The position numbers and the translations under genes were made by a program. Shown piece after piece: positions 1-4,150 of a stretch of DNA of 5,406 nt. Origin of the DNA: CAZWUK01 sp964636685 (GTDB lineage: Bacteria; Bacillota; Clostridia; Christensenellales; CAG-138); assembly GCA_964636685.1 (NCBI GenBank), contig CAZWUK010000105.1:1-5406 (forward strand). Direction: 5' to 3'. Each line of letters starts with the position of its first letter. The stretch's first letter is position 1. Below the pieces are notes generated by a model. That model was not told where the DNA came from. It was given only the letters and a program-made list of their open reading frames with translations, and made no database searches.

Positions 1-15
1 TATCATTCCCGCAAC

Positions 16-1742
16 TCAGATTTTGAGTTCGGCCAGATTGTTCCGCGTTAGATACGCATTGGCGGCTTCAAGGCCATCGTTGCTTTGAACGCGGAGAATG
101 TGCAGGATCGCCTGATGGCGCTTGATCTCCTCGTCGAGCTGAAAGCATGCTCGTTTAAACACCAAACGACTGATCCAGTCTGGCAGTTTGAAGAACAAGC
201 AAAGCATCGTAAGAAAGTCCGCATTCATATACCGTCTGGAGTCTTCAAGACTTCTGGCGAACGTGCTGTCATCCATGTGCATATACTCGGCCAGATCGGA
301 ATTGTTGACGCCGTTCTTCTTTTTGAGCAGTTCGATAGCGCCTTTGAAGCTCTTGGGGAAGCTCTGGACATAAATCGTCTTCGCATCCAACTCGTCCAGC
401 TTCTCGCTGTTGATCAAGTCGCTCAGATAGAACTGTGTCTGCTTTACAAAGTCGGCGTCATAGTACATGCGCCCGAAAACGTATCGCCCTATATTCTGCT
501 GAACATATACCCTGACAAAGCGGAGGCAGCACTCATCGACGTGCGCGTTCGCCCAATCCGTGAGCAGCAACCTGTCGTCGCCCTGCTGAACAAACCGCTC
601 GTCATTCCGGACGATATGTCCATCAGCATAAATGAATTTACCGCTATCCATCACGGCACGGAAATCGTCATTTTCCTTGTACAGCAAATTCACAGTCCTA
701 CGGTCGATCACAAACGTATGCTGTTCCTCTCGCCATGCGTCCAGATCAAACGCGAAGGGCTGGATTAGCTGACGCTCCACATAGTTCAACGCACCTTTTG
801 CTTGGATATATCCGAGCTGTATCATCCTTGCGCGGATACGGAAATGGGGAAGCGCAAGTTCCATTCCCATCTCTTTACCAACGGCTTCATAGTGCGCGCC
901 CGCGTGACGGCACTGCCCAACATCACGGTATGTACGCTCTATAAGTTCCCGCGTGGAGGTCGCGGGAAGCATAAGACCGTATGCGCCACGATTGGCCTGC
1001 TTCTCCATGAAATAGATCGCGTCGTTGGGTTCGTGGGTTTCATCTACCACGAGCTCCTTCATCGTTACCTTTCTCGGATCGTTGCTCCCCATCTTCTGGA
1101 GGCGATAAAACATATAGTGCTCTTCGTAGTGATAGCACTCGTGAAAGATGCCGTATTCCGAATACTCCCATCTGGTCAGATTCTCGTTGACAACAATCGT
1201 GTTTCCCGGTATATGTTCCGGCTGCGGATACTTATCCTTGATATGTTCCTTCTTCCCGTACTCGTTTTTCTCGATATGGTCGTCGCCGACGACTAAATCA
1301 TCCTCTTCAAAGAACAGTATCGTGCTAACGCCCCTGTGTTCGTAAATACGACAGGGCTTTACCGCNNNNNNNNNNNNNNNNNNNNNNNNNNNNNNNNNNN
1401 NNNNNNNNNNNNNNNNNNNNNNNNNNNNNNNNNNNNNNNNNNNNNNNNNNNNNNNNNNNNNNNNNGAAGCCCATTGACATAGGTGTACATGGGTAGCCGA
1501 TATTTATCGAAGAGATACTTGTTCATCGTGGTCAATACGGGAACGAGTATCTTCTTTTTCCCGTCCATAGGTTCAGTCTTATCTGGCACTGTGCTGTTGG
1601 AGCAGTCCTCCACATCGGGCTGACCCAGTTGGGCGGCATAAGATTCGGGTTGCTCGAACGGCGCATCGCGCTGCTCAGGGCGCGCGGTATACGACTCATG
1701 CTCGCCACACCGCGAAAAATCATGATCGGTTCTGCTGCTCAT
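16..1742 (-). CDS. ImmA/IrrE-family zinc metallopeptidase with C-terminal HTH-like region, interrupted by an assembly gap
   Basis: This family cleaves XRE-type repressors to relieve repression, as ImmA does to ImmR in ICEBs1. The HExxH zinc motif is read as HECYH at 1143-1129, directly before YEEHYMFYRL. The third-ligand region follows as MEKQANRGAYGLMLP, with its Glu near 1005, matching the E..AN..A..LLMP signature. Further on are RIRARMIQLG and FIYADGHIVRN, also typical of the family. Codons at about 351-154 (SDLAEYMHMDDSTFARSLED) look like a degenerate XRE helix-turn-helix. The first 60 or so residues are polar and low-complexity, and KKKILVPVLTTMNKYLFDKY begins the folded part. The start at 1742 has a strong SD, and an in-frame stop (1766-1764) lies just upstream. 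The 92 residues before the gap and the 449 after it are both open. They join in frame only if the missing length is 2 modulo 3, so the 100 N are a placeholder. That both sides are one gene is likely but unproven. It is transcribed divergently from the repressor. Confidence 0.75.
1366..1465. other. Assembly gap of 100 N
   Basis: Exactly 100 N, the usual placeholder for a scaffold gap of unknown size. It lies inside the metallopeptidase gene. Reading frames on its two sides do not match across 100 bases, but would match if the missing length were 2 modulo 3. The true sequence may be shorter or longer, and a misjoin cannot be excluded. Confidence 0.97.
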
Positions 1743-1861
1743 GGTATCCTCCCTCTGTTCCTCCTATTCGCTTTGGCACGGTTCTTCCCGCCGTACCGAC
1801 CATTCTGTATTTCATGCCGACTCATGCCGTCGACTAACATTCTGTATGTGCTCATGTTCAT
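1739..1861 (-). CDS. Possible 40-codon leader ORF overlapping the metallopeptidase start
   Basis: An ATG at 1861-1859 opens a 40-residue frame that starts MNMSTYRMLVDG and ends in the basic stretch KNRAKANRRNRGRIP. Its TGA (1741-1739) overlaps the ATG (1742-1740) of the metallopeptidase as ATGA, the arrangement used for translational coupling. It lies about 40 nt downstream of the predicted minus-strand transcription start, so it fills most of the otherwise long leader. No clear ribosome binding site precedes it. Part of its Arg/Gly-rich end is forced by the purine-rich SD sequences of the next gene. I do not recognise the peptide. It may be a real leader peptide or chance. Confidence 0.3.
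   Translation of the reverse strand: MNMSTYRMLVDGMSRHEIQNGRYGGKNRAKANRRNRGRIP
1747..1754 (-). promoter_or_regulatory. Ribosome binding site of the metallopeptidase
   Basis: On the minus strand this reads AGGGAGGA, ending 4 nt before the ATG at 1742. A second SD-like AGGAGGA lies at 1766-1760, further from the start. The site fixes the start at 1742. Confidence 0.8.
1801..1847. repeat. Direct repeat CATTCTGTAT in the peptidase leader
   Basis: CATTCTGTAT occurs at 1801-1810 and again at 1838-1847, a 37-bp period. Each copy is followed by a CATG-rich tract with CTCATG at 1821-1826 and 1851-1856. The copies lie downstream of the minus-strand promoter, in the transcribed leader. They could be repressor sites or a small duplication; nothing visible decides between these. 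Confidence 0.5.
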
Positions 1862-1907
1862 GGCCGAACGAGCGCGATTTTCGCTCTCGGGTTGATGTAC
1901 ACGTTGC

Positions 1908-1936
1908 ATTATATCACACTACAAATGTGCTTTCAA
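1908..1936 (-). promoter_or_regulatory. Promoter of the metallopeptidase transcript
   Basis: On the minus strand, -35 TTGAAA (1936-1931), a 17-bp spacer and a perfect -10 TATAAT (1913-1908). This is close to the sigma-A/sigma-70 consensus. The predicted start is near 1901, giving a leader of about 158 nt before the metallopeptidase ATG. Confidence 0.8.
1915..1929. promoter_or_regulatory. 15-bp dyad within the spacer of the minus promoter
   Basis: CACACTACAAATGTG is an imperfect palindrome centred at 1922, with CACA/TGTG arms plus one inner pair. It lies wholly between the -35 and -10 of the minus promoter, where a bound repressor would block polymerase. Operator function is inferred from position only. 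Confidence 0.35.
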
Positions 1937-1948
1937 TCATTTTCCATG

Positions 1949-1983
1949 ACGAATTCTCTTGAGGTTATCTCTTGCAATTTCGT
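1949..1983. promoter_or_regulatory. 35-bp imperfect dyad midway between the divergent promoters (candidate operator)
   Basis: The symmetry centre is at 1966. The outer arms are ACGAA (1949-1953) and TTCGT (1979-1983). The core GAGGTTATCTC (1961-1971) pairs at four of five positions. In all, 11 of 17 symmetric pairs match. The midpoint between the two -35 boxes (1936 and 1994) is 1965, so the dyad is almost exactly centred between the promoters. This suits one dimeric regulator acting on both genes. Confidence 0.4.
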
Positions 1984-1993
1984 GGATTTTTGC

Positions 1994-2022
1994 TTTACAG
2001 TCCCTTGATAATGTGCTATGAT
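1994..2022 (+). promoter_or_regulatory. Promoter of the XRE-S24 repressor
   Basis: -35 TTTACA (1994-1999), 17-bp spacer, -10 TATGAT (2017-2022); each hexamer matches the consensus at five of six positions. The predicted start is near 2029, giving a leader of about 70 nt. CAGTC (1998-2002) and GACTG (2023-2027) form inverted arms around the -10 region. TTTA-TGTG-TAAA (2031-2042) is a small dyad just after the start. Both could be autoregulatory sites. Confidence 0.75.
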
Positions 2023-2049
2023 GACTGGTGTTTATGTGTAAAAAGCTGC

Positions 2050-2079
2050 TAGGTAAGCTGTCGTTTGACAGGCGACCTA
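2050..2079 (+). promoter_or_regulatory. Stem-loop in the repressor mRNA leader
   Basis: TAGGT (2050-2054) pairs with ACCTA (2075-2079), and CTGTC (2058-2062) pairs with GACAG (2067-2071) around a GTTT loop. A symmetric 3x3 internal loop separates the two 5-bp stems. The structure ends 8 nt before the SD. There is no U-tract, so it is not an intrinsic terminator. It could affect ribosome loading or mRNA stability. Confidence 0.45.
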
Positions 2080-2087
2080 TGCCAAGC

Positions 2088-2093
2088 GGAGGA
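2088..2093 (+). promoter_or_regulatory. Ribosome binding site that sets the repressor start
   Basis: GGAGGA ends 7 nt before the ATG at 2101. This is why the start is placed at 2101 and not at the in-frame TTG at 2065, which lacks such a site and lies within the leader stem-loop. Confidence 0.8.
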
Positions 2094-2100
2094 ATTGCTT

Positions 2101-3084
2101 ATGTCGATAGATAGAACAGATAAACCAGCCAAAACTACAATGCATGATGCCGATGCGTTATCAGTCGTGGATGCTGCCTCCGCCAAGGGTAATGCGCCTT
2201 CGCCGCGCCATCATCCTATCGCGCTGGATCAGGGCGAGTACGCCGAAAAGATACGCGCCTATCGGCTGAGCATCGGTATCAATCAGCCCGAGCTTGCCAG
2301 AGCCGTCGGCGTGTCAAAAAACGCGGTCAGCAACTGGGAAGCGGGGCGAGCGCGTCCCGACCTGATGACCGTGAAGAAGCTCTGCGAGGTATTCAGCATC
2401 TCCGCCGACGATTTTCTTGGCATCCCCGACAGGCAGAAAACAAGGGTTCTCGTCAAGTCTGTGCAAGTATCGCGCTACACAGCCAAACAACTGCAGATAT
2501 GGGATCGTATCCTTGCTCTCCCGGAGAAAGAGCGCGAGTACATCATATCTCTTCTGGACACGATGGAGAAGCTCAACCCCAAAGCTCCCGAAGGCGTTGA
2601 GGAGTACGAAAGCGCAGAAGCGTTTGAAAGCGACTGGGTCAAGGGCTTTTCCTACTACTACACCGCGTGCGCGGGCGAAGGGAACGACATCCCGGAAGAC
2701 GATATGGGCGAGCCCGTCTATCTGCGGCGCAGCGAAACGCCGGACGACTTCGACTGCGTCATTCCCATTGACGGCGATAGCATGGAACCGGTCTATCATT
2801 CCGGCGACCGCGTTCTCGTATCGAGAACGGAGAACCCGCAGTACGGCGACATTGTGATCGTGTTCGTCAACAACGTCTGTATGATCAAGGAGTACACACG
2901 GGACGGACTTCGTCCGCTCAATGACGAGAAGTATCGAATCATCCGGATGCGCGACTCATCCTCCGTGAAACTGATCGGCAAGGTGATCGGTGTGCTGGAC
3001 AAAGACCGTATGCTCCCGAACAAAACGGAGCAACGGCGGATCGATTTATTTCTGGAAGAGCATCCAGAGATGGCGGACGCATAA
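2101..3084 (+). CDS. XRE-family repressor with S24 (LexA/CI-like) self-cleaving peptidase domain
   Basis: A 327-residue cytoplasmic DNA-binding regulator. Residues 1-40 or so are a polar, probably disordered extension. Residues 47-107 are an XRE helix-turn-helix (QPELARAVGVSKNAVSNWE). A helical linker follows (about 125-160). The C-terminal S24 domain covers about 190-300. The likely autocleavage site is Ala191-Gly192 (TACAGEGN), the nucleophile is Ser227 in GDSMEPVYHSGDRVLV, and the general base is Lys263 in CMIKEY. All parts needed for RecA-stimulated self-cleavage appear intact, and the length suits a full CI-type repressor with a long N-terminus. It has its own near-consensus promoter and lies divergent to the metallopeptidase. 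The dyads between the promoters are its probable targets, which would make it autoregulatory (inference). The 3' end has no terminator, so transcription may continue into the HipA-like gene. Confidence 0.9.
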   Translation: MSIDRTDKPAKTTMHDADALSVVDAASAKGNAPSPRHHPIALDQGEYAEKIRAYRLSIGINQPELARAVGVSKNAVSNWEAGRARPDLMTVKKLCEVFSISADDFLGIPDRQKTRVLVKSVQVSRYTAKQLQIWDRILALPEKEREYIISLLDTMEKLNPKAPEGVEEYESAEAFESDWVKGFSYYYTACAGEGNDIPEDDMGEPVYLRRSETPDDFDCVIPIDGDSMEPVYHSGDRVLVSRTENPQYGDIVIVFVNNVCMIKEYTRDGLRPLNDEKYRIIRMRDSSSVKLIGKVIGVLDKDRMLPNKTEQRRIDLFLEEHPEMADA

Positions 3085-3204
3085 AGCAAAACATCGCTAA
3101 TAACGACGGATCACGACGCGACAAAAGTTCAGATAATCAAAGTACCGGCAGAAATCTGCGTGTGTGTATAGCATTCGACACACCCCTCAAGGAGAATACA
3201 AACT
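3085..3204 (+). other. Intergenic region with dyads upstream of the HipA-like gene
   Basis: This stretch holds no gene and no terminator. GCAGA-AA-TCTGC (3148-3159) is a perfect 5-bp-arm dyad. GTGTGT (3162-3167) and ACACAC (3178-3183) form a second inverted repeat with a 10-nt loop. A -10-like GATAAT lies at 3132-3137 but has no good -35 partner. The dyads may be operators for a weak local promoter. Otherwise the HipA-like gene is read from the repressor promoter. Confidence 0.4.
3189..3194 (+). promoter_or_regulatory. Ribosome binding site of the HipA-like gene
   Basis: AAGGAG, 10 nt before the ATG at 3205. It supports that start, although the spacing is at the long end. Confidence 0.7.
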
Positions 3205-3969
3205 ATGTTAGATTCTTCAACGCTATCATATGCTTCGTTCGCCGATAATCGAAGAAGCCAAAATCCCTCTTTCGAAGAGGGACAGTCGGGAATGCTCCTA
3301 ATCGGAACTGATGAACAGGGTCAAGAATATATAGTAAAACACAGTTACCCACATAATGCCGCCAATGAATACGTCGCTTGCTGGCTTGCAAAGAAACTTG
3401 GCGTACCCGCTCCTAACGCATACTTACTTTCTCCGAATAAAGCCTTTCGATGCGGTTATGCTGTGGCTATTGAGTTTCTTGATTTGGAACCGTTTGACAA
3501 AGCCGCAGCGCCGTACCCTGACGACTTGATTGCTCAATTTGCGCTGTCGTCGCTTATTATCTTGGACGATATGATACAGCTCAATGTAGCCGGTGGACAT
3601 ATTGTTTCGTATGACTTTTCCGAATCCTTCTGTATGTCCAATATGAATCCGATACTGACGCATTTGGATAGAGCGGATAGGCGGCAGGGTCAGGAAGGCG
3701 CTTATACTATACTTCGTCGGCTTCTGACATCCTTTCGCAGGCATATAAGCCTTGTTGATTTTAATATCCCCGGTCTTGCCCACGAGTTTAACCTCGATTG
3801 CGATGAGATGCGCGAAGGCATGATTGAGGCAGCAAAGAGAACGCTGCTGATAGCAGACGATGAAATTGAGGAAATGTCTATAGAGCTTGAAAACCTTTAT
3901 CCGATGGAGATCGCCGTTTATTATGAAGAGTGTATTCGTGCGATTCAGAATCATATGAAGGGGTTCTGA
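3205..3969 (+). CDS. Small HipA-like kinase-fold protein
   Basis: A 254-residue soluble protein without signal peptide or membrane segments. Its N-terminal half resembles single-domain HipA-like kinases. A segment ending in GMLLIGTDEQGQEYIVK carries the probable ATP-binding Lys45. Then come ANEYVACWLAKKLGVPAP (Glu55 as a possible Lys partner) and AVAIEFLDLEPFD as a hinge-like strand. The segment LIILDDMIQLN leads to SYDFSESF, where Asp137 would be the metal-binding, DFG-like residue. The usual NxDRHxxN catalytic loop is not evident: only LNVAGGH is present there, so activity is uncertain. The remaining 110 residues are helical and charged and I cannot assign them. In HipBA toxin-antitoxin pairs an XRE protein precedes the HipA kinase. 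Here the XRE partner carries an S24 domain and lies 120 nt upstream. Classical HipA is much longer (about 440 residues). A role as effector or toxin is inference. Confidence 0.5.
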   Translation: MLDSSTLSYASFADNRRSQNPSFEEGQSGMLLIGTDEQGQEYIVKHSYPHNAANEYVACWLAKKLGVPAPNAYLLSPNKAFRCGYAVAIEFLDLEPFDKAAAPYPDDLIAQFALSSLIILDDMIQLNVAGGHIVSYDFSESFCMSNMNPILTHLDRADRRQGQEGAYTILRRLLTSFRRHISLVDFNIPGLAHEFNLDCDEMREGMIEAAKRTLLIADDEIEEMSIELENLYPMEIAVYYEECIRAIQNHMKGF

Positions 3970-4129
3970 AATCGCGGCCACGACCGCCCATGCTTCAGAA
4001 AAATCGTATATTCCGACGAAACCGATAGACGCTTTCTGCTCAGGAACATTCATGACATGAAACCCAGTGCACTGCTCGAGGCGATCGGGCGGGGGATTGG
4101 AAACAACGAGCAATCTAGCTGTTGACGCA
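3970..4129. other. Region without a convincing gene between the HipA-like gene and hsdS
   Basis: The region is GC-richer than its flanks. It contains four palindromes packed in 4049-4087 (annotated separately). On the minus strand, a frame from 4143 to about 3970 is open and reads protein-like (for example ARLLVVSNPPPDRLEQ and ASIGFVGIYDFSEAW). It has no start with an SD and no recognised family, and it runs on antisense into the HipA-like gene. It may be a relic of another gene. No terminator is visible. Confidence 0.4.
4049..4087. repeat. Cluster of four palindromes
   Basis: In 39 bp lie TTCATG-A-CATGAA (4049-4061), CAGTGCACTG (4065-4074), CTCGAG (4075-4080) and CGATCG (4082-4087). The first two are long enough to be protein-binding dyads. 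They lie about 45-65 bp upstream of the point where hsdS homology begins, so they could be regulatory or recombination sites. Function is not shown by the sequence. Confidence 0.5.
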
Positions 4130-4150
4130 ATGATGTTTTTCTGTCATAGT
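4122..4150 (+). promoter_or_regulatory. Promoter-like sequence at the hsdS 5' end
   Basis: TTGACG (4122-4127), 17-bp spacer, CATAGT (4145-4150). The -35 is good and the -10 is weak. A transcript from it would begin near 4157, inside the open hsdS frame and downstream of the ATGs at 4130 and 4133. It therefore does not fit the annotated start and may be fortuitous or may mark a rearranged end. Confidence 0.3.

Larger units (their letters stand above)
1846..2017. repeat. Heptamer ATGTGCT occurring three times across the divergent control region
   Basis: ATGTGCT is found on the plus strand at 1846-1852, 1925-1931 and 2011-2017. The last two are extended to AATGTGCT and overlap the promoters: one covers the end of the spacer and the first base of the -35 of the minus promoter, the other the end of the spacer and the first base of the -10 of the plus promoter. 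Three copies in about 170 bp is more than chance would give and suggests operator half-sites for the neighbouring repressor. Confidence 0.4.

Noticed and set aside
85..768. Long plus-strand open frame (227 codons)
   Set aside because: It is antisense to the metallopeptidase, whose motifs (HExxH, E..AN, DGHIV) establish the coding strand. No SD.
802..1296. Plus-strand open frame (164 codons) with hydrophobic stretches
   Set aside because: A shadow of the metallopeptidase zinc-site region on the other strand. The hydrophobic look comes from reading acidic and tyrosine codons backwards.
1870..1886. GAGCG...CGCTC hairpin as a terminator
   Set aside because: Only 5 bp of stem with no U-tract on either strand, and it lies just downstream of an active-looking promoter.
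1629..1962. Plus-strand frames across the divergent control region
   Set aside because: They overlap the peptidase start and the minus promoter, have no SD and no recognisable domain.
2065..2100. In-frame TTG start 12 codons upstream of the repressor ATG
   Set aside because: No SD in front and it lies within the leader stem-loop, while the ATG at 2101 has GGAGGA at ideal spacing.
2314..2799. Minus-strand 161-codon frame
   Set aside because: Antisense to the well-supported XRE-S24 repressor; no start signal.
3424..3969. Minus-strand frame antisense to the HipA-like gene
   Set aside because: The plus-strand gene has an SD, ATG and family-like motifs. Only the part beyond 3970 was kept as a low-interest observation.
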